Shown one piece after another: positions 48,261-59,701 of a stretch of 64,000 bases of DNA (its first letter is position 1; every line of letters begins with the position of its first letter). The notes below the pieces were generated by a model. That model saw only the letters and a program-made list of their open reading frames with translations. It had not been told where the DNA came from and made no database searches. The translations under genes were made by a program, and so were the position numbers. This DNA is from Phoronis australis (taxonomy: Eukaryota > Phoronida > Phoronidae), in the NCBI GenBank assembly GCA_002633005.1, contig NMRA01000252.1, positions 361,641 through 425,640 of the forward strand. The letters run 5' to 3'.

Positions 48261-49556
48261 CAGTACACAGGTCTTCAAGTTCAAACAAATCAAACTAATT
48301 TCAGCAGGTTCATGCTAGCGACGCGTGTCTTTCAAATTTTTCGTAAAATATGGAAAATATTTCCCATACATAAACGGGACCTTTTAATGAGGTCCATAGT
48401 TAAGATTTTAATATTTCAACACATAAGTTATAAATCGACTACTACCTACCTTCAGTCATAAAAACTTCTTACTTAGACCACTGACCGTTTTGAAAATGGT
48501 TTCAACTTGCTAGTTGGAAGTTAGAAATGATTTATGTCATTCGAAAAACTGCACATTCCGTATAATGTCAAAGATCTATAAGTTTGTTTGTCAGGTTATT
48601 AACATATTTACACCGAACATGGTCTGAAATACTAAACAACGAGATTACATAGTTCTAGCCCGAAAACCAGTTGCGTATGAGCTGGGAACAAGATGAAGCC
48701 AAATTTAGGTGGGAAATGTGTCTAAATAAAAAGTTTATCTTCTTTGGCGAAGAGCGAGGTTGTAATAACTCCTGCAGAACTTTTCAGGCGTCTTCCACGC
48801 GGTAAACTTGAACTAACTCGAACTTAAAACAAATTACCCAAGTTACACTCACTTAGTGACAATAGGGGGCAGGAATTAACCTTTTCGCTCGCTAATTTTC
48901 AACATGTTCGGGTCTATTCTGGTATGAACTATTAGTGTCTGTTATTCTGTGTTCGAGTATGTTATAGCTTGCGTTACATAATTTTATTTTGCACTTGATG
49001 ACCCCAGCATAAAAGCCACAAATTTGGACTACCCGATAATTTGCGGAATCCGTATTATAGTCAAGCACAGAATAATAGATAATGATAAATAATTATCTTA
49101 AGTTCGTATTAAAGGAGAACAATATTTTTTAGTTCGGTTTTGAGTCTCTGACCTTTAACCTTTCAACCAATATTAGCCGCTATACTGTGATCACTAATAG
49201 GAGCATTTTAAAGGTAAAACATTTTTAAACAATAAAATCATCTTTATTTCAAAAATATCGACACAATTTCTTTTTTTGCACCTATTGAAGTGTTCCACTA
49301 AAAACGAACACTCACGTGACCATAGTCAAGGTTACGTGAATACACTGATGCTGTCACTTCATTCGTAAATACGTCACAAAGACGCGTGAGAGGTAAGGTC
49401 AGGGTCGTTAGCAACGGGTACGTCAATGAATAACTAAATACATCAAACAAGATTTGGAACTCCGAAGAACCTTGTCATTGCAGGATTTGAATTATGACTA
49501 CATACTCACGTGCTTCAGTGTTGACCTACGTTGATGATGCCATACATGTTATATTG

Positions 49557-49620
49557 TATAAAATGAAATACAATATATATAAAGTTGATATAAAATGAAA
49601 TACAATATATATAAAGTTGA
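49557..49620. repeat. Perfect 32-bp tandem duplication
   Basis: tataaaatgaaatacaatat followed by atataaagttga is present twice, head to tail, without mismatch. Confidence 0.95.
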
Positions 49621-49920
49621 TCTCGGATAATGTTTTTATGCTAAGCGTTTTTTCGGGTGGCCGAATACTTCCGTTTCTAAAAGTGTGGCTGTCCCTCAAA
49701 TGGCATGTTAAATCCGTCACTGAAATACTGATTGACATTTCATTCTATGCCGCTCGCACTTTTAGGCTCATGCAAATGTACATGAAAAGTTTATATCTGA
49801 ATTTACATGTAGGCTAATGCGTGCTTATTCTCAACACTTGTGTGGAATCAAGAGGGAGTTTTGAAATGGCGTGAGAGTGAAGGTCGAGTTATTCGTTAAC
49901 AAGACAGCTGCTGGCATGCT

Positions 49921-49965
49921 TTGAATGCTGTATTATTGAATGCTGTATTATTGAATGCTGTATTA
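49921..49965. repeat. 15-bp tandem repeat, 3 copies
   Basis: ttgaatgctgtatta repeated three times exactly. Confidence 0.95.
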
Positions 49966-50952
49966 TTGAACTATTTGTGGGTGTATCGAGAGAGCACATT
50001 GCAAGACCCGCAGGACGGACACGTGACAAGTGCCAGTAGACCCTTATACCTACATGTATGCGCTGATGTGAGAAACATTCGTACAAACAAGAGTTGTCAA
50101 TGTATTCTCTTATGTATAAGATCTGTATAAAAACGTTGAACATAAAACGAAATAATATTTCATTCAGTTAGCGCTCCGTTAAATTTCGGGCCTTGGACTG
50201 CGAGAAAAATTAATGCAAAATGACAAGTAGTTTATGTTTGACCTAAGGTTTCCAATGCAATGCGATCTAGATTAGACAAAGAGGGTGAGGTGATAATTTG
50301 TTTCATGAACCGACGTCGTTTCTGTTATATGTAAACAGGTCTACAATAGAAGAAAATGACGATGTGTTTAAAAAATACACTATGACTGAATACAACACAC
50401 AGTAGAGCACAGTTGGGCATTATTAGACAATCAGTACAATCAAGCAGATATTGTCATTCAATAAGGCAAACTTCCCACCACACCTAATCTAGATGACAAG
50501 GCTTCAGCTAAACCTAATCAGTTCATTATGTTGCAATACTGAATATCCGTGTCATAGTAGGAGAAACTTTCCCTAAGTTAAAACTATCGAACAACGAATT
50601 GCTGTTCAGGTAGACTGCAGTAAGGGGCTGTAGACGTGTTATAACTGTGTTTATCATACTGGCCTGCTTGCAACATTAGCAGGTTGAGATGTGAGCATAA
50701 TTTACGCCTTATTGAGATTAAGGGTGAATTATTTTGCAAAACATCTAAGTGTCATACATGTACATGTACATTCTGCACCGTGTACGGTTTTCAGGATAAA
50801 GTGCCTGCATGCGACATACGCCCCAGGATGAATAACAATTAATATTATTAAAGTCATTAAAATTTCAAATTTTGTAATGCTTCAGTCAGCTGAGAAGGTG
50901 ACATACAGGAAGTATACAGATGTATGTGCTTTCAATGCTTTCTAAAACAAAA

Positions 50953-50990
50953 CGTATGTCAGCTGTAAACGTATGTCAGCTGTAAACGTA
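50953..50990. repeat. Two-copy repeat of acgtatgtcagctgtaa
   Basis: The 19-bp unit is duplicated head to tail. Each copy contains an E-box (cagctg). Confidence 0.85.
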
Positions 50991-51428
50991 CAGTATGGAA
51001 GTTGAACTAAGCTTTACGATATTATGAAAATAAGACATTGTTTTTTTAACTTGTAGATTGTAAAGTGACAGTATTTTTCACGAATCGATTATCAAAAGGA
51101 AAAGTGTGTGAAATTCCAGGATGTGAAAACATCAATGCATTTTTTATGGGTTTAATCATTTTTTATCATTCACACAAATTTCTTGTTTCCTTTTTGGAAG
51201 AGTTGTTACTGGCGTGTCAACTTACATGAATCAATTTCCAGGCTAGGCTAGAATTCGGGATCTTGAATTCTTTCAACTTGCGTGCACTGCACAATATAGC
51301 TTCTGCACTTAGGGACAGTAAAAGCAAAAGTTATTTTAAGAACTCAATAATATTAAAAGCAACGTGAAATAAAAAGACTGTTCCAGATACAGGGCACCAC
51401 AACCTAGCACGAACCATCGGCTAACAAA

Positions 51429-51643
51429 CATATAGCGCCCTGCCTGACATAGCGCCCTACCTGTCATATGCATGTAGTTCTACCTGACATATAGCCCTCC
51501 CTGACATACAACCGTACCTGACATATAGCCCTACCTGACATGTAGCTCTACGTGACATGTAGCCCACTCCACATATAGCCCTACCCGACACATATGTCTA
51601 CCTGACATATAGCCCTACCTGACACATAGCCTTACCGGACATT
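51429..51643. repeat. 17-18-bp minisatellite, about 11 copies
   Basis: The unit resembles tagccctacctgacata, with copy-to-copy variation (tcc, tgc, ctc). Some copies carry a deletion. Confidence 0.88.
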
Positions 51644-52907
51644 CGTACATGTATCACACGAAAAAATTGATGTAATCGGTATTTTCCATTAAAGTATTTT
51701 TAAAAAGTCTCAATTATTTTTGCTAGAACTGTTTGTTGTGGGAACAAATAAAAAAATTAAATGTCACGACAACAACAAAAAGTTTCGTTTAAAATAGCTA
51801 ATTGTAGGATATTCCATCACCAGAGAAACCTTTGATTAAAACTTCACTTCTGAATACGGAATGCCAGCTTTGCCATCTTTTGAAGTCTGTGTTACGCGAA
51901 CAGCAAGGCCACATTGAGCGCCGCCTTACGTGCAGATCTCACTTTACAAGAGTGAGGGTAATGTATAGTGATTGCACCATGATCGCTAATGGTCGATAAA
52001 TCCGCTATTAGAGTTAAACGCCAAGGGCTCGAGTTTGATTTCCCATAACCGAATAATCGGAAACGTTATTTACCGGAAACTGACGACAACAATAGAAGAT
52101 GTTTTTAGCAGATTCCTTCAGTTGTTGAGTGTCGCTCACAAGTTTGTGACTATTTTGAAAATTGATGCTGCGATGGGGTAGTTTTTAATCGTTTGTTTGT
52201 TCAAATACATAAAGTCACCCTATGAGACGAGTATTTTTTCATTCACTCAGTTGAAACTAGTCTCATCAGTGATGGAGTGACGCGATTTGTTGCACGACAG
52301 ATATGATGGGGTACCGCGGGATGATCCGAATATTAAGTGTTATCCATGTAACTCGTGCACATCCAGACACTTTATAAAGTAGAACATCTTAAACCTCATG
52401 CAGAATTTGATTATGAGTACAAAGATACACTCCTTGGCCTGACCTGAACTCCATACACTGGTCTGCCGGTGCAAGAATCTCACGAAGGAAACTTGTGTGA
52501 TATCACGTGTTCCGATAGTAGTATAGGGCAATATTTTGTGAAAAGTCTAGTAATTGAAATTTTACTAAAGTTATAGGGAGCATGATCGAGACAAAGATAA
52601 ACGCCCATTATCCAGCAGCATCACCGACAACGTGTGACGTCACGGGCTAGACTCCCAATACTTTGCTTGTTCCATTTCTTGAACAACGTTTTGTATTCAA
52701 AGTTTGAATTAGTAGCGTTATCCTAACAACGGCAACACACTGCCGCTGTTGAGCTGGAGAACTTGGCACACGAGTGACGTCCCTTGTTTGCGAATTTAAA
52801 CAGAAAGAAGACGCCCTAAGGAGCGACACTTGGCGAAATTGAATTATGCAAGAAATTTAAAACGATAACCATGGTGACGATATTTTCATAATCTCTTCTG
52901 TAAACTT

Positions 52908-52997
52908 AAATTCATACAATGAATTATAGCATTACTACCCAGTAATGCTATAATTCATACAATGAATTATAGTATTACTACCCAGTAATCAACAGCG
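52908..52997. repeat. Palindromic duplication (hairpin-forming)
   Basis: ttcatacaatgaattatag followed by attactacccagtaat occurs twice (about 52911-52947 and 52955-52990). The inner parts are self-complementary (attact/agtaat, aattcat/atgaatt), so long hairpins can form. Confidence 0.8.
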
Positions 52998-54342
52998 TTG
53001 ATGACATAACTTAGCTAAAGATAGTTCAACAAAGTGAAGAGAATTGAAAACCAGTAAGCAAAATAGCATCCATCAGTACAATTCGAATAATTTGAAAACG
53101 GAAGTCGTAGAGAAGCGCAAGCGCCATATTCTGACGAAATCACCGCGTTCAGAAAGATCCGTCACTGAGAGAACCGCCGCCGGTGATACAATGAAAAAAG
53201 CAGCCGCCACAGCACCATTTCAATAATAAAATATGTAAATTATTCATCGTCAGCCTATGATACGCTATTATCAATTTAAACTATTTTCATTACGTAAATC
53301 AGTATAACTTGGTCAGCATGTTCCATAAACTTTAATTACCAGGTATGTTACTTTAAGTATAGCGTGCTTTGTCAAAATCTGTGCCGATACTCCAGTCAAT
53401 CAAGTATTCTCGTAACTTCAATGGGGGTAATAACTAGTTAATAAACTAGTACCCTCATTGAGACACTAAACCCATCGAACTCGATGCGGGTTCTAGACGT
53501 CTCTACTCATTCCCAATGGCTTAAGAGAAAAAGTTCATTTAAGTCATCTTTTTGTGTCATCGTTTTTTCCGTAACCAAGCGCGCAAAAGCATCCCCACCG
53601 GTCCTTCAACTTACACGTGAACGTCTTCCCATAAGACATCCTATACTTCTGATTAACTCTGAAGGTCTTCGCGTAAGACAACTTGTCCTACTAATAAAAC
53701 AGGACATTTAGCTTGTGAGGAGTACTGATCACATAATGACCACTCGCTTGGAACGTGGCACTTGTTAAAATTTGTTGCAAAGCATTTTGAGCTGTGTGCT
53801 TTTAACGATGCACGTGAGAGCTCATTGTCTGCGCATGCGTCATCACCCAATTGAAATACAAGGGAACCGAAAGAAGTTGATGCCACTTGAAACTTCATGT
53901 AACTAGACATGTGTGTCTTTATGAGCTCGTTGACTGATCTACGATGTTCATAAAGTGGCCATGGCGGGGGTATTTGGGGGTCTTGGGGTGTGGGACTGTG
54001 GGGGTCTCATCCTCTAACTATGAAGTTCCTTAGTATCTTCAAAAGGCAACTTTCTTATGTAGTCATCAGGTGAGTACAGCGCCGAGAGTGACAATTTGTG
54101 CGAGGTAATTTGTACAAAACCCTAGCTCCAGTGAGACTATTTGCAAATGTTATACACTTAATAACCTGAAATTAAGTGATATGGTGATGGAATCATTCTG
54201 TATAATGTTCACGTAACTACCATTTGTATTCCATTATCTTGACCGACCCCAGTCACTGTTGCTTTAAGTTGCTTTATTAAACAGTAAAACTGAAATTCGT
54301 TTTGAAATAATGAAAATTTAAAATAAAATACATTCACTAAAA

Positions 54343-54566
54343 GACTCCCTCCCCCGTTTGGCAAAATGGACAAAAAGGTCCGCCTCAGAGAAACAAAAAG
54401 TCCGAGAAAGCAGTACAAAATGCAAAGGAATTCGGCGCGAGTGCACAATTCGTAGGTCTGAACCTGGTACCCCGTTTTTATACCTTGATTACTTTTTTCA
54501 GGAAAAGGTCCAAATAACGTAAAATTTGAGCCCTCCACCTATATTCTACGCTGGGTGCGCGCATGT
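54343..54566 (-). mobile_element. TIR element family 2, copy B (one end degraded)
   Basis: It shares with 62957-63206 the blocks aaaaaggtccgcct, cagagaaacaaaaagtccgaga, gaaaaggtccaaata and, at the right end, gctgggtgcgcgcatg. The left terminus is missing or decayed. No coding potential. Confidence 0.65.
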
Positions 54567-54780
54567 TTCCCTGACATGTTTAGCAGTGCCCAGTTCTGAC
54601 AACTAAATACATGACACTCTGAAAAGTTTTAGAGATATCAAAACAATTCGTTCGTTGGCAACATAGTTACAGACCATTAATTGGTGAGTCGGAACTTTAC
54701 GAGTCCCAATCCGGCTAAGTACACATCGTCCATAACGCTAAGCCGTTTTTCAGGTGTGATAATTGTTCAATCAACCGGTG

Positions 54781-54879
54781 AGTAGCCACATAGCTATCAT
54801 AAGTAGCCACATAGCTATCATAAGTAGCCACATAGCTATCATAAGTAGCCACATAGCTATCATAAGTAGCCACATAGCA
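54781..54879. repeat. 21-bp minisatellite, about 5 copies
   Basis: The unit agtagccacatagctatcata is near perfect. Because 21 is a multiple of 3 it makes a periodic reading frame on the minus strand, which is not a gene. Confidence 0.95.
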
Positions 54880-55629
54880 TGTGGCAATTGACAACAATGT
54901 AAGACGCAATAAAAATAAAAATAGCATTTTGGTAACAATTTTTGTTCCAAATTGACGACATCACCCAGTGTGAGTCGGCCTAAACCATTAAATTCGATTA
55001 CTTTATGACTAACTGTCAGACGGAAGCGTTCGATCCAACAAGAGATATCGAAGTAGTTTGTGATGCCTATATCAATACATATCTCTACCGGATACTTTTG
55101 TAGAAACCTAAAGCGTGTGTAGACACGTTTTGGTGTGACGTTTGCATGGGTATTCAGTGGTGAACTTTCAGCCAAATGACAACAGCACAAAATACCAAAT
55201 TAAAAGTGTGAAATTAAGAAAAGTACGCATAATACACAGAATTAAACAAGCGACTTTTATACTGGCCTTGTCGTGACAGCATTCATGTAGGTGTAAACAT
55301 CTTCAGATGGATCAGAGGTAAAGCAGAGCTGCAATTGAAACGAAATGGTCACTTTCAAAAGAGTTGGCCAGTCAAAACCAGCGCGCAAGGCAGTACTCGG
55401 AATATCAAAAGTTGCTATTCCAGTCCTTTGACGTGAACCTTTTTTGTGAAGGCGCTATTTATGCGCATAGGTCTTCCAAAAATAAAAAATATTGAGCGTT
55501 GAAGAAGTTTTCAGAAGCTGTATCCCCTACGTGCATACCCCATCCCCGGGAGTAATAGAACCCTAGGCGTTAAATCATTCGGTAACACAGCCCGCATTCA
55601 TTACTTCACAAAGTGCCGGCGAAAAAGCT

Positions 55630-55977
55630 ATGTCGCAGCAGATGGTAGGGCCTACTCCCAACTCGGTATTGGCTGCGAGCGAAGAGACAAATCATACTGG
55701 CCTCGAGTGTCGCGACCAGCCGAGAGGCACCTGCCGTTCTGGCGTCACAACAAAACAAAGGAAGCGCGACTGTTCGAGAAACACTAACCTGACAGGTCCA
55801 TCAACTCAGTCGGAAAATATGGATTGTGCAGCCATAGCCCAAGGGCTTTGGCGTCCGAATTCCACGGTAAATTTATCCGTTGTATCAAAATTGTATCGGA
55901 CGCAACAAAAGAACAACATCAACGGGTGTGAAATCAATGCGGGCATACGTCAGAATGCCGGCAGGGCATTCCCCTAA
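55630..55977 (+). CDS. Unassigned 115-residue ORF
   Basis: ATG-started frame of 115 codons, beginning MSQQMVGPTPNSVLAASEET and rich in Cys, Arg, Asn and Thr. No domain, signal peptide or membrane segment is visible and no spliced partner was found. It may be chance, a lineage-specific gene or a decayed element. Listed only as the longest unexplained ATG frame between Lmx1 and WDR38. Confidence 0.15.
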   Translation: MSQQMVGPTPNSVLAASEETNHTGLECRDQPRGTCRSGVTTKQRKRDCSRNTNLTGPSTQSENMDCAAIAQGLWRPNSTVNLSVVSKLYRTQQKNNINGCEINAGIRQNAGRAFP

Positions 55978-56592
55978 GGTGGACCAAGTTAGAGATAGGT
56001 GGAATTTTTTACGTGACCGCCTTTATTCATTCATATTTCCATCTGCAGTACAACCCGAAACCACGTTTTTTCTTGCCGGAAGCAAAGTTCTCGCGTGCGT
56101 CACCTCCGGCATTTTTTTCAATGGTTACCGTTTTCGAACACTTTGTTACACACAGTGGCTTCCTTCAGTTAAATGCAAAACAGCGCGCGCCACCTTGCAG
56201 TCTTTGAGTCACATGCATATTACTTATCAATAATGTAGAATGGATTACAGAACAAACTGCTTGAAGGAAATCTTAAAAATTCATCTGTAACATTCATCAA
56301 AATGCAAACTTGGCTGCACTTACTTACTTCAGTCATCGAATATCAAAATTATGAAGCTGTTTGCGCGTTCGTTTCATCATCATAGCTTTTGTGTAAATTC
56401 AACATTAGCATCGTTGAAACATAAAGTTACTGACTGGCCACTTTGAACGAATCGGCATGGGCGGCGCGCCATAGGACTGAGATGAGTCGGAGGGGGGGGG
56501 GGAGGGGGGAGTTAAGCCTCCACCTACCTCAGTGCTGGGCCGTGCATGACCGGAAAAGTGAACATCACACCTAGTGTAATCTGGGTGTACTA

Positions 56593-56738
56593 CAGGGGCG
56601 GGTCCATGATTTTGAGTTGGGGCGCAAGGTAGAGTATTAGCCAGGAATTTGCCGGCAGTCATTCGCACCCCGCACTGCCAAATGGAATCTGGGTGAATTT
56701 TCGGGGACCGGGCCATGCCCCCTCTAAATCCGGCACTG
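56593..56738. mobile_element. Short hAT-like inverted-repeat element (146 bp)
   Basis: It begins caggggcgggtccatg and ends ctctaaatccggcactg. Its interior, read in reverse complement, matches the nested element at 11830-11986 (cagattccatt, ctggctaatactct, ctcaaaatc). Flanking bases are only partly alike, so the target duplication is not certain. Confidence 0.65.
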
Positions 56739-56856
56739 GTATTTTTAATTTGAGGAACAGACACTTTGCAAATTATGGACTGAGATGGGCCAACGATATC
56801 GACTGACTCATAGGAAGCATGGATGGAATATTAGAGTCACTATAAGGTTGCAAACG

Positions 56857-57087
56857 TGATGCGCGCACACAAGCCTTCAATATGGGGGGCTGGAATTCCT
56901 ATGTTGTGGACCTTTTGCAAACAAAAGGGCGGGCGGACTAAGAAAAAACAAACAGGAACAACACTGTGAATTGCGCGTTTGCGCTAATTTAGTGGGCGTT
57001 AGTCCCACCATTTTCTGAGACCTTTTGTCTCTCTTGGGCGGACCTTTTTGCCCACTTCGCCAAATGGGGGGTGCTCGTTCTCCACCA
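56857..57087 (+). mobile_element. TIR element family 2, copy C
   Basis: Same orientation as copy A for its left end (gatgcgcgcacacaagcc, cttcaatatggggggctgg) but its body is inverted relative to copies A and B. The right end (cgccaaatggggggtgctcg) matches the internal region of copy A near 62990-63015. The missing outer right TIR suggests truncation. Confidence 0.6.
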
Positions 57088-58342
57088 CGCTATTAGGAAA
57101 TGCAGTGTTTCACATCTGAAAATCTAAGCAGGTCGCACACGTCAAACTGAAACATTACGGAACAACGCGGCGGTCAACGTTCTCCGTAGGCGTAGGGTAG
57201 TGTGTGACTTGGCACTCATTTCAACAGTAGTGTACAGTGATGCAAACAAATTACTGCGTTTGTTCAACTTTTTATTTTTCAAAGGTGGCACTGGACTTAT
57301 TTACAACTGAACATATCACAAAAATCATTTATTTTGTAGGCAATAACATTTAAATGCAAGTGTACGCAGACGTGTTTGAAACAATATGCAACAATATTTT
57401 ACTCGATACTAGTGATGTCAACGTCAACCAAGTCCAAAAAGTCTAACATGGCTCAAGGTAAATTTTTCCCAAGAAGTAGACAATCCGAGTGAAGTGTCTT
57501 GGTAAAGCCAGTCGCATTTTTATATGTCTTGATAGCCGAGTCTACGTTTTCCTATAATCAATACCCCGGCCCGCATTGTCTGTCTAAATTCGATGTCCTG
57601 AAGTTGGTACAACATTAAACCTCTGCACCACCAGAATTCTTGTAAAAGTGCACAGTATGAGAGTCCTACATCATGCATACAAATTAGTGGAGTAAACAAA
57701 CGATTAGCGCGCGTTTTCCATTTACTTGGACCGGAGAGTTAGGCCTGTTGATGAAAAGTAATGTTTCAAGACGATATCGGCATTTAACGCTTTTGAAATG
57801 TCAAAGTTTTGCGCCAGGTGATAAGACTAAAACATCATAAAGTTTCATGACAAAACGAAAACAAAACCATCGGATAAAAAGCTTTTCTGTTAACGTAATC
57901 GGGACTTCATCTGCTACATGAAAATGAAATCTGATCGTTGCTAACATTGTGGCTTTTCTTTTGTCGAATTACTATAACTAAAAAACCTGATCAAGAGACC
58001 CAATTAATAGCAGATTGCTATACGTGTATAGGCTTTCTTCTTTCAGAGAAAGCATGACATTACTGAGTCAATGTTTTGTGTATATCTGTCCATCAGATCC
58101 TACATCAACTCGAGCAAAAAGCAGGGGAAGCAACTCCAAAACATGAGTTAACAAATGTTGAAATCATGTAATATTTGCTATTTATCAATGTTAGAATATC
58201 AAAGTAGACAGTGTTTCTCTCCCAAAGAACAATGGCATTTCTATTAACAACGTTCTTTTCTCATAAAAATACTTCCTTTCTCACGATTTGCTAAATAAAC
58301 ACTTTTGTCAGCCATTAGTTATATCACAATAACTGTAAGTAA

Positions 58343-58442
58343 CTATTACTATTATTATTACTATTACGATTATGATAATAATTATCATTATTATTACTAT
58401 TACTGTTGCTGCTGCTACAGCTATTGTTATTGTTATTATTAT
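58343..58442. repeat. ATT/ATG/GCT compound microsatellite
   Basis: attattattactattacgat and similar. It makes a poly-Tyr or poly-Cys frame that is not a gene. Confidence 0.9.
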
Positions 58443-58765
58443 ATTCAAAAGTTTACAAACATCATTGACACTTTACAAACAAAACAAGACATTAACAAAT
58501 AAACCCTAAAAACAATATAAACAATGAAAAATAAAAGTTATTAGTACTATGGTACTAAAGGTAAAGATATAAACATACAGGTACAAATAATTTTAATAAT
58601 TAAGCATTGCATAAATACAAAGCTAAACATACAAAAATAGTTCAGTTTCATAAAACTAAAGAATGTCTGAAAAGACAGATTATACACCAGCTAACTGTTG
58701 GTGCCCGTAAACAACAAAATCACTTCAACAAATAATTATTTGTAAAGTTTACTCCATGATGCTGT

Positions 58766-58982
58766 TTACACCACAGTGTACATTTACACCAATGTATATT
58801 TACACCAAAGTGTATATTTACACAACAGTGTATATTTACACCACAGTGTACATTTACACCAGTGTATATTTACACCACAGTGTATATTTACACCAAAGTG
58901 TATATTTACACCACAGTTTATATTTACACCTGAGTGTGTATTTACGACACAGTGGTTACATCACACTGTATGTTTACACCAG
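58766..58982. repeat. 18-19-bp minisatellite, about 11 copies
   Basis: The unit resembles acaccacagtgtatattt, with variants tgtacattt, ccaaagtg and ccagtg. Open frames across it in two registers are by-products of the period. Confidence 0.93.
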
Positions 58983-59539
58983 TCTTGGTTGGATGCATGA
59001 TTGAAAGTTTTGTTAGACAGCTTAATATACATGTATAGTTGCTGGTAGTCTCTATACAATTTACCATTGTCAGGCGTGCAGCTATGAACTATAACAACAA
59101 GCGTAACTTCAACGGAATTTGGTTATTTTAGATGTATTAGGCTAACCAGATAGTCCCAGCGAAGCCTTAGTAAAATGAGAAAACAGGAGTTCAATCATGC
59201 TCGTCAAATGATAAGTGAAGCTGCCTTTTCATGCCACGAGATCGCAGCTCAAACAACAAAAGATGGTATTGAATGGGAGTCTGAATAGAACAACAAGATT
59301 GTGTTGGAGTCTTGTTCACAGCTGTTTCAATTAAAAGGTGATTCTCCAGGTGACGTAAATAAAAGTAAGGCAATACACCCAACATTTTGTTAGATTTGGT
59401 AATTTATGGCACTAGTGGGCTCAGAGCAATGTTCTTAACAAACTGTAGGAACCAAATTTACACGTCAGGAGTTATCGTTGAACGTAGGTTTTAAAATAGT
59501 TGCTCTATTGTCTGTCAACAGTTGTTGTACAGTATTTCC

Positions 59540-59701
59540 TCAGTCCGTCAGCAGTTCTTGCAAACCATTCTTTACATCATCACTACTTTCCTCATCTTCT
59601 TGCTTGTTCGCCACAACAGTCAACAAGACATGAGCGGCCCCACATGCGACTACAGCGCCACCTGGTGTAAAACCACAGGCTTGTGATGTGTACAGCTCTC
59701 C
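59540..59701 (-). CDS. WDR38: WDR38 last exon
   Basis: Acceptor gttttaag/GGAGAG, phase 0. It encodes GELYTSQACGFTPGGAVVAC, then GAAHVLLTVV and an acidic tail ending LQELLTD. It corresponds to the C-terminal half blade of WDR38. Confidence 0.85.
   Translation of the reverse strand, partial: GELYTSQACGFTPGGAVVACGAAHVLLTVVANKQEDEESSDDVKNGLQELLTD

Larger units (their letters stand above)
48261..59539. other. Intergenic DNA upstream of Lmx1 and downstream of WDR38
   Basis: About 11 kb with minisatellites, a palindromic duplication, two copies of a TIR element, one hAT-like element and ATT arrays, listed separately. I see no supported gene. Distal Lmx1 regulation is plausible here. Confidence 0.55.

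Noticed and set aside
51960-52060. Possible degenerate tRNA (gttaaacgccaagggctcga, gtttgatttccc)
   Set aside because: No cloverleaf could be formed and box spacing is poor.
54715-55190. 139-residue frame with repeated MIAMWLL
   Set aside because: The periodic part is the 21-bp minisatellite at 54781; the rest shows no domain or splice support.
58756-59004. Tyr/Thr/His-rich frames in two registers
   Set aside because: They are by-products of the 18-19-bp minisatellite.
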